The notes: generated by a model from the letters alone, not told the origin. DNA of 64,000 nucleotides from Parabacteroides goldsteinii (GCF_015550595.1 NZ_JADNBB010000002.1:1-64000); one strand, 5' to 3'. Shown: positions 7,420 to 16,008, numbered from the stretch's first letter. Numbers and translations: made by a program.

Positions 7420-7590
7420 CTAAGGGATAGGCGCAAATACAGGGTTATCCCTTTCCGTGCCAGGCGGAGCAGCAGGGCCGGGATATGTTTCAACAGCGGC
7501 AATTGTTTCATCATCCGGTGTAGTTTTAAAGTGAAACAAAAAGTTCAGCAATGCAAGAATGAATTCGATGATTCGTTTGAATTTGGACAT
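7420..7590 (-). CDS. Small membrane protein of the HU-glucosaminidase cassette
   Basis: 56-aa protein: a short basic start (MSKFKRIIEF), one hydrophobic segment (FILALLNFLFHF) and an acidic, proline-rich tail ending PVFAPIP. Bacteroidales genomes often carry a very short membrane or lipoprotein-like gene (some annotated 'smalltalk') after an HU-like gene and a cell-wall hydrolase; position and size fit, but the sequence is not a clear family match. It could be holin-like, given the wall hydrolase upstream; that is inference. The ATG at 7590 is preferred over one at 7659, which would add an atypical N-terminus. Confidence 0.5.
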   Translation of the reverse strand: MSKFKRIIEFILALLNFLFHFKTTPDDETIAAVETYPGPAAPPGTERDNPVFAPIP

Positions 7591-7689
7591 GGGGTCGATT
7601 GTTTGTTGGTTGTTATTAATTATGAGCATCTCGGTTATTATCAAATGTGAATGTTTCATTATTTGACAGATGTGAATGTTGTGTCGGCC

Positions 7690-7767
7690 GTAGGGGCGGG
7701 GTCTGCCCGCCCTTCTTCACCGGTTGTTATATTATTGTCGCAAAGGGCGGGCAAACCCCGCCCCTAC
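7690..7767. repeat. Long GC-rich inverted repeat (GTAGGGGCGGGGT family)
   Basis: Two 23-nt arms (7690-7712 and 7745-7767) are complementary with one mismatch; the outer end is GTAGGGGCGGGGT and the spacer is 32 nt. The same outer motif GTAGGGGCGG recurs in a shorter palindrome at 16054-16081. This looks like a dispersed intergenic palindromic element (REP/MITE-like) and not a plain terminator. The rest of 7591-7854 holds no gene that I can support. Confidence 0.7.
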
Positions 7768-7854
7768 AAAACCTGTCATTTGGTTTCACATTTTGCTACA
7801 TCCGATCGCGAAGCCCAATTATTCATTATTAATTGAAAAAGGTTTCACCTTTTT

Positions 7855-8349
7855 CTAACCTCCCGTCAACGCCACGATAGCCTGTACCGTCCTCTCTATC
7901 TGGACGAGGCTGCGGCGGTAGGATTCGCGGTCGTCACCGTTCAACTCGCTGATGTAGGGGCTGTAGGCTATTTCTCGGGCATAGGCTTCCGGGTCGTTGC
8001 TGCACTGCCAGGCCACGCGGTAGCTATTCCGGATCAGGCGGGCGAAGTCGAGGAAAGAGTTTGCGCGGGTGTCGTAGCGGCGGAAGTGGAGCGAATAACT
8101 ATCGGTTCTCACCTCCGTTTTCCCACCGTGCCAGTACTCGTTGCTGCAACCGTAAGCTGTCAGGCCGAAGAAATTATTACTCTCCGTTGCCAGCCGGCTC
8201 GTACCCCATCCGCTTTCGAAAGCAGCCTGTGCCAGTATCACGGAAGGGTTCATGTGGAAAACTGCGCCTGCAGACACGGCGGCCTGCAGGGAGTCTTTGA
8301 CGAATCTGATTTGTTGTGCTGTCATAATGCTCTGATTTTCAATTTTCAA
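7855..8349 (-). CDS. Glucosaminidase-domain (GH73-like) peptidoglycan hydrolase
   Basis: 164 aa, one domain. NPSVILAQAAFESGWGTSRLATESNNFFGL is (in part) the FlgJ/AcmA-type glucosaminidase signature: the Glu of AAFESGWG is the expected catalytic acid, followed by the NNxFG motif. The later YDTRANSFLDFARLI also fits GH73. No signal peptide is seen, so release would need a holin or lysis, as for phage endolysins. It lies between an HU-like gene (stop at 8350, immediately adjacent) and a small membrane protein. The start could be 8349 (MKIENQ) or 8325 (MTAQQI). Related Bacteroidales cassettes usually carry an N-acetylmuramoyl-alanine amidase here; this one has a glucosaminidase instead. Confidence 0.82.
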   Translation of the reverse strand: MKIENQSIMTAQQIRFVKDSLQAAVSAGAVFHMNPSVILAQAAFESGWGTSRLATESNNFFGLTAYGCSNEYWHGGKTEVRTDSYSLHFRRYDTRANSFLDFARLIRNSYRVAWQCSNDPEAYAREIAYSPYISELNGDDRESYRRSLVQIERTVQAIVALTGG

Positions 8350-8799
8350 TTACTCGATGACCGGTCGGTCGTCTTCCCCACTGCCACCGCCTTGTGACGG
8401 TTCTGTTTCCTTGCCGATGCGTTCGAGGCTGATCTTTTCCAGCATGGCACGCAGCCGGGCGCCGGGGGTAAAGATGATCTTCGGCTTGCGGATCATATTT
8501 GCCTGGAAATCCTTTTCGGTTAGCGAGCCGGAACTTCCCAGCGACAGGCGGAAACGTCCCAGTGTATCCAGTTCCACTACTTCGTTACGCAACAACGCCT
8601 CTTCCGTTGCACGCAGCAGGCCGCGCACCACCAGTGCCACATCGCCGTCGCTCGCTGTCGAACGGTCGGCTATCACATCGCAGATCGAATTAAAATTCAT
8701 CGTTCCGCTTACCGGGGCGGAGGCATAATACCGCTTGGCATCTGCGGCCGCTCCTTTCGTAAGGTCTTTTTTCAAGACCAGTTTGTACTTTACTGACAT
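8350..8799 (-). CDS. HU-like DNA-binding protein
   Basis: 149 aa. It has the layout of the HU/IHF-like proteins common in Bacteroidetes: an N-terminal extension (YKLVLKKDLTKGAAADAKRYYA), helices ending in GLLRATEEALLRNEVVELDTLGRFRLSL and a C-terminal strand KPKIIFTPGARLRAMLEKI, then a disordered GGGSGEDD tail. These are larger than classical 90-aa HU. First gene of the leftward half of the cassette; TATCTTTG at 8860-8853 is its probable -7 element. The tail abuts the glucosaminidase start, so the two are translationally linked. Confidence 0.85.
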   Translation of the reverse strand: MSVKYKLVLKKDLTKGAAADAKRYYASAPVSGTMNFNSICDVIADRSTASDGDVALVVRGLLRATEEALLRNEVVELDTLGRFRLSLGSSGSLTEKDFQANMIRKPKIIFTPGARLRAMLEKISLERIGKETEPSQGGGSGEDDRPVIE

Positions 8800-9010
8800 A
8801 ACTTTAAATGATTAAGGGTTAGTGTATTAAAATCTATCTCTTGACTACATTACAAAGATACTACACCCTTTGCCGATGATGGGATGCTATGAGAAGGTGT
8901 GGAATAATCAGTATGTATTATTTTTTCGATAAATATCTGCGGAAAACCTAACAACGTATCGATTTAATTCTTATATTGTGGTATTGTAATTATTTAAATA
9001 TCAGAAAAAT

Positions 9011-9247
9011 ATGGAAGATAAAAAAACGGAATTATCTCCCTGGAGGAGAGCGTATGGGGTAACGGAATTCGCCCAGCTGTATTTTCCCGGCCGGACACCG
9101 GTGATTGCCTATAAACGTATGTGGGAATGGATACGCACTTCGCGCGGACTGAAGGCCAAATTGGAAGCCGCCGGGTGGGTGAAGTTCCAGAAACTCTACA
9201 CGCCGAAGCAAGTCGGCGTATTGATCGAACATTTGGGAGAACCCTGA
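9011..9247 (+). CDS. DUF4248 family protein
   Basis: 78 aa with a predicted winged-helix/HTH-like layout (YGVTEFAQLYFPG, RMWEWIRTSRGLKAKLEAAGW, LYTPKQVGVLIEHLG). I recognise it as DUF4248, a short Bacteroidales family found just ahead of BT4734/VirE_N-DUF3987 genes, as here (25-nt gap). It may be a regulator or DNA-binding partner of that protein; no function is established. It is divergent from the HU-like gene across a 211-bp intergenic region without a strong rightward promoter match. Confidence 0.75.
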   Translation: MEDKKTELSPWRRAYGVTEFAQLYFPGRTPVIAYKRMWEWIRTSRGLKAKLEAAGWVKFQKLYTPKQVGVLIEHLGEP

Positions 9248-9272
9248 TAGTATTAAATTTAATTGACTTAGT

Positions 9273-11630
9273 ATGAGGAATTCAGTGAATCAAACTGTCG
9301 AATGTACCCTGTTCAGAACAGCATTCGACACCACCTCTTACACGCCGGTCACCCTTGGTGGTTATTTCGACGACGTGGTAAGCGGAAAGTACAAGAGATC
9401 GGTAGAAAACGTTCGCGCCCTGGTAGCCGCCGGCAATCAGGAAGGAGCGAAGGCATGTAAAAAGAACCTGTCTCTGTTGGTGGCAGGCGGACGGATGGAA
9501 GGCGGCCGCAAACGTGAGCACCTGGTAGACTACTCCGGCTGCGTGGTGGGCGACCTCGACCATGTGTCCGGATCACCCTCGGAACTGCTTGGCCGCGCCA
9601 AAGAACTACCGTATGTGAAAGCCGGCCATATCAGCCCATCGGGTACCGGTCTTAAGCTCTTCGTGCTGGTAGACAGCGACCTTGAACACCATGCCCAGGC
9701 CTTCGATGTAGTGAGCCGCCTGCTCGAAGCCGACCTGCCGGGCGTGAAGGTAGACCCTTCGGGCAAAGACCCCAACCGCGGTTGTTTCGTAAGCTACGAC
9801 CCGTCGGCCTTTTATAAGGAAGCATCCGAAGTGGTGAATGTTCCCATTGGCCCCGACAAGGCCGATGTCTTCTCTGAGGCGGAACCCCGTTCGCTGGCCA
9901 ACTACATCGACAAGTTTGAAACCGGCAACCCCTTCTCCGACGGTGGCCGCCACAGCTACGTGGTGAAACTGGCCTCGGCTCTCAACAGTGCCGGCTTCGG
10001 CGAAAGCGAAGTAGTGGCCGAATGCCTCTACCGCTACGCCGCTCCCGGCTTTAGTGAAAAAGAGATCCTGGCCACCGTGTCCGACATTTACCGCCGTTAC
10101 CGTTCCGCGCATGGCAGCAATCCTTACCGGCAGTCGATAGGGCAGGCGACGAAAAAAAGTATCAAAAGTATCAAAAATCTCACCCCCATTCCCGAAACGG
10201 GACTTTCCGACGAAGGGTCTACCCTGGGGCCTGATTTTGAACCGGGAGAAAGCGATTTTCCGCACTTCGGAAAAAGCCTTTTGGCCGGCCTCCCGAACCT
10301 CCTTGCGGACACATTGAAGCCGGCCGTCGACGATACGGAACACGACCTGATGTTGCTCGCCGCACTCACCATGACCAGCACCGCACTGCCGGGCGTGACA
10401 GGCCTGCTCCGTAAAGAAGTATGTTATGCCCCGTTCTACACCCTTGCGATCGGCCCCTCGGGTAGCGGCAAAGGTTGTGTCAGCCAGGTGCACAAACTGG
10501 TGAAACCCTGGCAGCGGAGAGTGTTCGACAATTCCTTCCGTAAAGTGGAGGAATATAAGGTGAAGAAAGAGGCCTGGGAGCTTTACAAACAACAGCAACG
10601 TCAGTCGAAAGTAAAGAAAATACCGGGAAATCCTCCTGAAAATCCCCAGCCCGTACAGCAGATGCAGCTCCATGTAGGCGGCTACACCACCACGGCGCGT
10701 TTGATCGAGCAGCTGGAAGCGAACGCTCCCTACGCTTCCCTCTTGTTTGAAACCGAACTGGAGTCTGTCAACAATACCATGTCGCAGGATTTTGGCGGCT
10801 ACGGATATATTCTCAACCAGGCTTTCCACCACGAACGGGTGAGCTGTGCTTCGAAAACCAACGGTACTTTCGTTGCCGAAACCCCGCGTTTGGGAATGTT
10901 TGTCACCGGTACGCCCGGCATGTTCTCGCAGCTCGTGCCCTCTACCGAAAGCGGACTTTACAGTCGCCTGTTGATCTACCGGATTGCCGGGGGTAGCGCT
11001 TACCACGGACTGACGGCCTCCGATGATGTCTTTCAGAATGCTTTCTATTTTGACGACCTGGGGGTGAGAATGTTGGAAATAGCCGAATTCCTGGAGAAGT
11101 CGCCTACGTTTGTGAGCTTCACCGACTGCCAGCGAAAAAGGCTCGACCGTTACTTCGAACGTGAATATTATAATGTACGCGTATTCGGGAACGAAGATGT
11201 CACTTCGGTAGTCTTGCGCCACCGCCTGATAATCTTCCGTATCGCGATGGTGCTGACGGCCTTGCGCAAAGGGGAGGCGCGTGTCGACGAACGTCACCGG
11301 AGCATTACCGACAACGATTTCGAAATAGCGTTCCATATCGGAACCGTCTGTCTGCGCCATTCGCTCCTGGTGAGTACCACGATGAAACATAGCGATACCG
11401 AGATTCATTTTAAGGTGCCCACAGCCCTGAGCGATCTGTTTGCCTCCATGCCGGACAGGTTTAAAACCGCTGAACTGTTGGCCGAGGCCGGTGTCCGCAG
11501 ACTAAGCCGTGCAAGTGTTTTCCGAATGTTGAAAAAGGCACAGGAATATGGCTTATTGCTTTCATTAGGAGCGGGTTATTACGAAAAAACAGTGTCGGGA
11601 AAGGATATCGCTACTTCGGAAAAGGGGTAG
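9273..11630 (+). CDS. BT4734/VirE_N primase-like domain fused to DUF3987 ATPase domain
   Basis: 785 aa. The N-terminal part (about 1-200) matches the BT4734-like/VirE_N domain, related to archaeo-eukaryotic primases: VVGDLDHV carries the acidic pair and SPSGTGLKLFV the following basic block. A PriCT-like helical part follows (about 215-280), then a linker with KSIKSIKN. The C-terminal half is DUF3987, with a Walker A motif IGPSGSGKG near residue 393. In phages and plasmids this order resembles primase-helicases of replication modules. It sits alone in Bacteroidales cassettes with HU and wall-hydrolase genes, whose purpose is unsettled. The coding sequence contains a tandem 9-bp repeat (10158-10175), and iteron-like repeats follow the stop. 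Confidence 0.85.
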   Translation: MRNSVNQTVECTLFRTAFDTTSYTPVTLGGYFDDVVSGKYKRSVENVRALVAAGNQEGAKACKKNLSLLVAGGRMEGGRKREHLVDYSGCVVGDLDHVSGSPSELLGRAKELPYVKAGHISPSGTGLKLFVLVDSDLEHHAQAFDVVSRLLEADLPGVKVDPSGKDPNRGCFVSYDPSAFYKEASEVVNVPIGPDKADVFSEAEPRSLANYIDKFETGNPFSDGGRHSYVVKLASALNSAGFGESEVVAECLYRYAAPGFSEKEILATVSDIYRRYRSAHGSNPYRQSIGQATKKSIKSIKNLTPIPETGLSDEGSTLGPDFEPGESDFPHFGKSLLAGLPNLLADTLKPAVDDTEHDLMLLAALTMTSTALPGVTGLLRKEVCYAPFYTLAIGPSGSGKGCVSQVHKLVKPWQRRVFDNSFRKVEEYKVKKEAWELYKQQQRQSKVKKIPGNPPENPQPVQQMQLHVGGYTTTARLIEQLEANAPYASLLFETELESVNNTMSQDFGGYGYILNQAFHHERVSCASKTNGTFVAETPRLGMFVTGTPGMFSQLVPSTESGLYSRLLIYRIAGGSAYHGLTASDDVFQNAFYFDDLGVRMLEIAEFLEKSPTFVSFTDCQRKRLDRYFEREYYNVRVFGNEDVTSVVLRHRLIIFRIAMVLTALRKGEARVDERHRSITDNDFEIAFHIGTVCLRHSLLVSTTMKHSDTEIHFKVPTALSDLFASMPDRFKTAELLAEAGVRRLSRASVFRMLKKAQEYGLLLSLGAGYYEKTVSGKDIATSEKG
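10158..10175 (+). repeat. Tandem 9-bp repeat AGTATCAAA within the DUF3987 gene
   Basis: Two exact copies encode Ser-Ile-Lys repeats in the linker between the primase-like and ATPase domains. The reverse complement, TTTGATACT, recurs just after the stop codon of the same gene: GATACT at 11630, 11639 and 11648 (9-bp steps) and AGTATC at 11665. Confidence 0.7.
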
Positions 11631-11670
11631 ATACTTTTGATACTATTGATACTTTTTTGATAATAGTATC
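11630..11670. repeat. Three GATACT repeats at 9-bp spacing plus one inverted copy
   Basis: GATACT occurs at 11630-11635, 11639-11644 and 11648-11653, followed by the inverted AGTATC at 11665-11670. The first copy overlaps the TAG stop of the DUF3987 gene. The last copies could form a weak hairpin; no T run follows closely. Confidence 0.6.
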
Positions 11671-11690
11671 TTCTCTTTATGCTGTTGAAA

Positions 11691-11770
11691 ACGGGTAGTT
11701 ACCGGTCATTCAACGGGTAGTTACCGAAGCTCTGACGGGTAGGCATCCGTTCGGAAACGGGCCGTAAGGG
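11691..11770 (+). repeat. Iteron-like array: four ACGGG-headed repeats with a 22-bp period
   Basis: ACGGGTAGTTACCG starts at 11691 and 11713, ACGGGTAGGCATCCG at 11735, and a degraded ACGGGCCGTAAGGG at 11757: four starts at exactly 22-bp steps, about two helical turns. The first two units contain the dyad GGTA-GT-TACC. Regular direct repeats beside a primase-like gene recall replication iterons or a cooperative protein-binding array. Together with 11771-11843 (nothing else seen) they occupy the gap behind the DUF3987 gene. Confidence 0.7.
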
Positions 11771-11843
11771 GTTGATCTATTAACAAAAATTCAGAATAAC
11801 CATTCAGGCTATGAATAGCAAGGCGAGAGATCGAAAAAAGACT

Positions 11844-11875
11844 GACTAAAAAAATCGATCGTTTTTTCTCGTCAC
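11844..11875. repeat. Left inverted repeat of a probable invertible promoter segment
   Basis: 32-nt repeat whose reverse complement matches 12014-12045 at 28 of 32 positions, including 20 consecutive identical bases (GTGACGAGAAAAAACGATCG in the right-hand orientation) and the outer GACTA/TAGTC ends. The intervening 138 bp would be the invertible segment. Confidence 0.82.
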
Positions 11876-11904
11876 AAAGGTACTGCATCATTTTGAAATA
11901 CCAA
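11875..11904 (-). promoter_or_regulatory. Promoter inside the invertible segment, pointing left (OFF orientation)
   Basis: On the minus strand, TTGG (11904-11901), an 18-nt gap and TACCTTTG (11882-11875) form a Bacteroidetes-type promoter at the left edge of the segment. It fires leftward through the repeat towards no minus-strand gene. Inversion between the 32-bp repeats would place its -7 at about 12007-12014, aimed at the S-layer-like gene with a leader of roughly 100 nt. I see no rightward TAnnTTTG in the segment as it stands. Confidence 0.65.
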
Positions 11905-12013
11905 TCATTTCTACTAATTTTTTTTCTTTCCCTATCTTCTTTCTTATCAATGGAATAGCAAAGCAAGTACGAAATTACGACTTTTTGACATCAAATCAAA
12001 ATTCTCGAAAACA

Positions 12014-12045
12014 GTGACGAGAAAAAACGATCGTTTTAGCTAGTC
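12014..12045. repeat. Right inverted repeat of a probable invertible promoter segment
   Basis: Partner of 11844-11875. Its core AAAACGATCGTTTT (12025-12038) is itself a 14-bp palindrome, a plausible crossover region. It ends 78 bp before the ATG of the S-layer-like gene at 12124. Confidence 0.82.
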
Positions 12046-12123
12046 ATTGGTATGACAAACCTGTCGGGAACAGGTTATGAGAGGTTATTTATAACACTAT
12101 TATTAATATTAAATTTATTGATT

Positions 12124-15100
12124 ATGAACAAAAAGTTTTCTACGTTAGTGGCTGTCCTCTTGGCAGCCGGTGCTTGGACGACGCTGGATGCTAGAGTGAT
12201 TGAAGTCACTAAGCCGGCAGTTGGTCAGGCTGTAGTGATTGGTAGTAATTTGGATGGGACAGGAGAAGGTTCTGTCATTTACCTGAATGCCGAAGGGCAT
12301 GCAGCTGCGGTTGAAAAAGAAGTGACTGCTGAAACTGCTACTTGGGAGTTGGAAGCTGTTCCGACAGTTGAATCCAAATCTGAAGAAGTTGCGGTAAAAT
12401 ATTATCTGAAAACAAAGAATGCCAAAGGTGAGGCTGTTTATTTGCTTCAGACACAAGTTGTAGAATCTAAAAGTGGAGATTCGTATACTTATTCAGTAGG
12501 AGCAAAAGAGGATGGTGTAACTCCGGTTGAAATTTCTATTGTTGAAGGTCGAATTCAAGTAGTGGAAGGTGATGCTACTAAGAATCTGAAATTCGGTGAG
12601 AGTGCAATTACTGCTGAATCTGTAGATACTAAAGCTGCAACAGAATTAACAACAGTAAAATTCGGTGTTTACAGTGCTGACGATGTATTCCCCGGTACTG
12701 GTGATGTGGCTGTGAATGAAGATGGTGAGGTAACAGACTTGAACAGCTTTGTTGAAAACGCAGCTAAAGCAACTGCTTCTTTTTATCTGCAAGTAGAAGG
12801 TGGATATTTGTATGTGGATGGTGGCGAAGTAAAAGTTTCAGAAAAGGTTTCTGCTACTGCTGCTTATTCCTGGACATTGGATGCAGACAAAAAGATGTAT
12901 TCAGTCGCTTTGGATCGTGCAAAGAGCGATGTTAAGTACTTGGGTGTGAAAGCTGAAACGAAAGCTGCTACTACTAGCTGGACTTTGGTGAAGGCTGCTG
13001 CTGCTACGGAAGTTACTGTTGCAGACGGTGCTTTGACTGTAGGTACTGCTACAATCAGTGGCGTGTCTGTTTCAGCTGTGGCTCCGACTGCAACTAATGA
13101 AACTATTACAGTAGGTGGTCAGACTCTGGCTCTGCAGGCTTCTTTCAACAATGGTGAATATTATTTCATTTCAGGAAATAATGCTAGTAAGGCTTGGAAA
13201 GGTGAAGAAGATGGTACTGTTTCGGCTACGACAGCTGTAAATGCAGACAAATGCCTTTGGGCAGTAGAAGATGCATCTGCTAACGGCGTAACAAGATACA
13301 AATTCAAAAATAAAGCAACCGGCAAGTATGCTATGCTAAATAAATCTATTGAATTTGTTTATACAGCTGCATATAATAGCGGTATGTATTTGTCGATCGC
13401 TAATGGTGCTAACCTGGATGCTGACCTTACAAATACAACAGATGCTGTTTCTTTCGGTATCTACAAGTCAACAACCGAAAATGTTGATGCTAAAGAGCTG
13501 AATGATGTTTTGGGTAATGGCTTCGGTCTTAGCATCTTGAAGGTAAAAGATAGCAAAGACAAAGTGGAAGGTATGGATGCTTTCGATGGCAAGTTAACAG
13601 CTATTGTTCCGAAGAATTCAGAGGCTAAAGATGTTGAAACATTCCAGTTGGTAAATGGTGACAAATATGTTGCTCTGACTTTAGCCAATGAATGGGGTGT
13701 TGAAAATACAGGTGTAAACAAGAGAGGTGGTAAGTTCGTTCTTATCGATGGAAAAGAACTGGCTAAGAATGCAGATAAATATTTGACTTATTTCACTATC
13801 AAACGTTACTCTGGTGTTGCCGACAATCTGATCGACCGTGTTTCTGTTTCAGATAAAGCTACAGCTGCTACTGATACAAGAAATCTGTACATCATGAAGT
13901 TGGGTGAGGATCTGGTTCTGACAAGTACTGTTAGTACAATTACCGGTGAAACCTATCCGTACATCACATTGGGTCTGAACAATGTAGCTAGTGTAAAACA
14001 GTTCTTGGGTACATTCTGGAACATTTCTTTTGCTGCAACAAAGAGCGAAGTAACAGAAGCGAATGAATATAAAGTAGGTCGTGCATTTGCAATTGAAGAC
14101 AATGCTCCTGAATATGTTTCGGCTAGCTCTGTTGAAGCAGGTTTCCCTGAAGCACAGTGGGCTGTAACTGATGCCAACTTGAATACAAATGCGTTTACTT
14201 TGGCTAACCGTGAAACAAAAGCTAAAATTGAAAATGTAGTATTGCGTGAAACAAGTGAAAAGAACGTATATATCGTTGAATCGGTAGAAGTTAATAAAAA
14301 CTTGGCAGCAGGCGATAAGATCAAACTGACTGCTTACGAAGATCCTACTATGTTCGACGGTTTTATGCAGGCAACTGAAAACGCATTGAGAAACCAGAAA
14401 TATTATATGGGCCAGTACCATGCTATTTCAGGAAACAAGAATGTGTATTTCTCTGAAAACCATCAGAAGTCTCATCAACTGGGTGTTGTAACCGACAAAA
14501 ATGAAGCAACTCTTTGGAACCTGAGCTTCAGAATGAAAGATTATGACGGTGGTACAAAGAATGCTGTCGATACAGTATTTGTTGAAACAGTATTCGCAAC
14601 TTTGATCGACGGTAAGATCGTTACTGATCCGGATAATAAGAAAGTAGAGAAATCTAAACTGGCTATCCTTCCGTATCAGTTCCAGAACAGAAGCAATAAT
14701 GAATATGTTGTTTACAATGACGGACAGGGCTACAAGTTCTATGTTTTGAATCCTGACAAAAAGAAGGAAAATGCTTATAGCTTCGCATTGAAGAAACAGC
14801 CGAACGGAACTTATAATATCGTTCAGTTCAAAAATGCAGATAATGAAAATACTACTACAGACGAAAGACATGCATTCGACTCTAAGATTTATGTAGCTAA
14901 CAGTGAAGTAGACGGTTTCGGCGAATTGAGACAGATGGGTACTTATGCTACCGACAACAACTCATTGATGGTTGTAGAAAAAGCAGATGCACCTGAATAC
15001 CACAAGATCGCTGTTGAATGGGGTGACACAATCAGCTTGTATCGTGAAGAAAACAATGCTCAGGTATTGTATGAAAAACGTGATAACAAGTCTGTTGTTG

Positions 15101-16008
15101 AAAAGGATACATTGAGCTTCCTGAACATCGATAATATCAACCAGTTCAGCGTAAATCCGGCTATCTTTGCCGATACAGCTTACATCAATCGTACTATCGA
15201 CGGTGAAGCTAACACTTGCTACCAGTACTTACTGGCTGTAAATGTAGATAAAGAAAAGACTCACTACTGTCCTTACAATCCGGAACACAACACTGACGAA
15301 TGGTTGGCTGCTAATGGTGGTCCTTGTGCTGACGCAAAAGAACACAAAGCTGTTAAGGGTCGCTTCCTGGTGAATCTGATCGATACGGCTAATGTTTACG
15401 GTGCAACTCACCTGCACAACAATCCGTATGTAAACGAAGTTGAAGCCGGTGAATCTCGTGCTAAACTGTCATTCGTAGAAGGTGTTCATGCTGACGATAC
15501 TCTGTATATTACTCGCAAGGGTGGTGAAATTGTTAAGTTGGCTATGGATACAACAGACTTCAACGTAGCTAAGTTTGCTTTCCGTTATGTGGATAACGAT
15601 GCTAAGACATTCAAGATCCAGACTCAGTGGAAGAACTATTTCCCGACTGAAGATGCAGAAATAGTTGAAGAAACAGCAAACAACGACGGTTACCTGAAAT
15701 GGATCAACGGTACGTTGGTTGTAGAAAATGGTTTCGAAAACGGTGATGTATTCGGTATCGAAGAAAACGTTAAGCGTGATCCGGTTGCTAACGAAGATAT
15801 CACAACATCTTCAATCAGCGTAATTGCTAAAGAAGGTGCAGTAATAATCAAGGGTGCTGCTGGTAAGAAAGTTACTATCAGCAACGTACTTGGTCAGACA
15901 ATCGCTAACACAGTTCTTTCTTCTGACGACGCTACAATCTCTACACCTGCCGGTGTGGTAGTAGTAGCTGTAGAAGGTGAAGCTGCTGTAAAAGCAATCG
16001 TAAAATAA
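12124..16008 (+). CDS. S-layer-like surface glycoprotein with DUF6383-type C-terminus
   Basis: 1294 aa, secreted: signal peptide MNKKFSTLVAVLLAAG...LDA, then a very long mature region of repeated beta-rich modules rich in Ala, Val, Asn, Asp and Lys, with almost no Cys. The last 70 residues (AVIIKGAAGKKVTISNVLGQ, then TISTPAGVVVVAVEGEAAVK) match the DUF6383-type C-terminal domain of Parabacteroides surface proteins and resemble a type IX secretion sorting domain. Several D-(S/T)-(A/I/L/V/T) sites typical of Bacteroidetes O-glycosylation are present (GDTI, KDTL, ADTA, IDTA, DDTL, MDTT). Parabacteroides distasonis S-layer proteins are known to be phase-variable glycoproteins with invertible promoters, and this gene lies behind such a segment. 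The ATG at 12124 gives the signal peptide; one at 12052 would add a second hydrophobic stretch. Nature as S-layer subunit is inferred. Confidence 0.8.
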   Translation: MNKKFSTLVAVLLAAGAWTTLDARVIEVTKPAVGQAVVIGSNLDGTGEGSVIYLNAEGHAAAVEKEVTAETATWELEAVPTVESKSEEVAVKYYLKTKNAKGEAVYLLQTQVVESKSGDSYTYSVGAKEDGVTPVEISIVEGRIQVVEGDATKNLKFGESAITAESVDTKAATELTTVKFGVYSADDVFPGTGDVAVNEDGEVTDLNSFVENAAKATASFYLQVEGGYLYVDGGEVKVSEKVSATAAYSWTLDADKKMYSVALDRAKSDVKYLGVKAETKAATTSWTLVKAAAATEVTVADGALTVGTATISGVSVSAVAPTATNETITVGGQTLALQASFNNGEYYFISGNNASKAWKGEEDGTVSATTAVNADKCLWAVEDASANGVTRYKFKNKATGKYAMLNKSIEFVYTAAYNSGMYLSIANGANLDADLTNTTDAVSFGIYKSTTENVDAKELNDVLGNGFGLSILKVKDSKDKVEGMDAFDGKLTAIVPKNSEAKDVETFQLVNGDKYVALTLANEWGVENTGVNKRGGKFVLIDGKELAKNADKYLTYFTIKRYSGVADNLIDRVSVSDKATAATDTRNLYIMKLGEDLVLTSTVSTITGETYPYITLGLNNVASVKQFLGTFWNISFAATKSEVTEANEYKVGRAFAIEDNAPEYVSASSVEAGFPEAQWAVTDANLNTNAFTLANRETKAKIENVVLRETSEKNVYIVESVEVNKNLAAGDKIKLTAYEDPTMFDGFMQATENALRNQKYYMGQYHAISGNKNVYFSENHQKSHQLGVVTDKNEATLWNLSFRMKDYDGGTKNAVDTVFVETVFATLIDGKIVTDPDNKKVEKSKLAILPYQFQNRSNNEYVVYNDGQGYKFYVLNPDKKKENAYSFALKKQPNGTYNIVQFKNADNENTTTDERHAFDSKIYVANSEVDGFGELRQMGTYATDNNSLMVVEKADAPEYHKIAVEWGDTISLYREENNAQVLYEKRDNKSVVEKDTLSFLNIDNINQFSVNPAIFADTAYINRTIDGEANTCYQYLLAVNVDKEKTHYCPYNPEHNTDEWLAANGGPCADAKEHKAVKGRFLVNLIDTANVYGATHLHNNPYVNEVEAGESRAKLSFVEGVHADDTLYITRKGGEIVKLAMDTTDFNVAKFAFRYVDNDAKTFKIQTQWKNYFPTEDAEIVEETANNDGYLKWINGTLVVENGFENGDVFGIEENVKRDPVANEDITTSSISVIAKEGAVIIKGAAGKKVTISNVLGQTIANTVLSSDDATISTPAGVVVVAVEGEAAVKAIVK

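Noticed and set aside
9606-11408. 600-codon minus-strand frame opposite the DUF3987 gene
   Set aside because: Antisense shadow of a well-supported coding sequence; it has no family features.
11691-11770. CRISPR array
   Set aside because: Repeats are about 14 bp with 8-bp gaps, too short for spacers, and no cas genes are present; an iteron-type array fits better.
11721-11966. 81-codon minus-strand frame across the S-layer promoter region
   Set aside because: It covers iterons, an inverted repeat and the promoter, has no recognisable domain and no convincing start; a chance frame.
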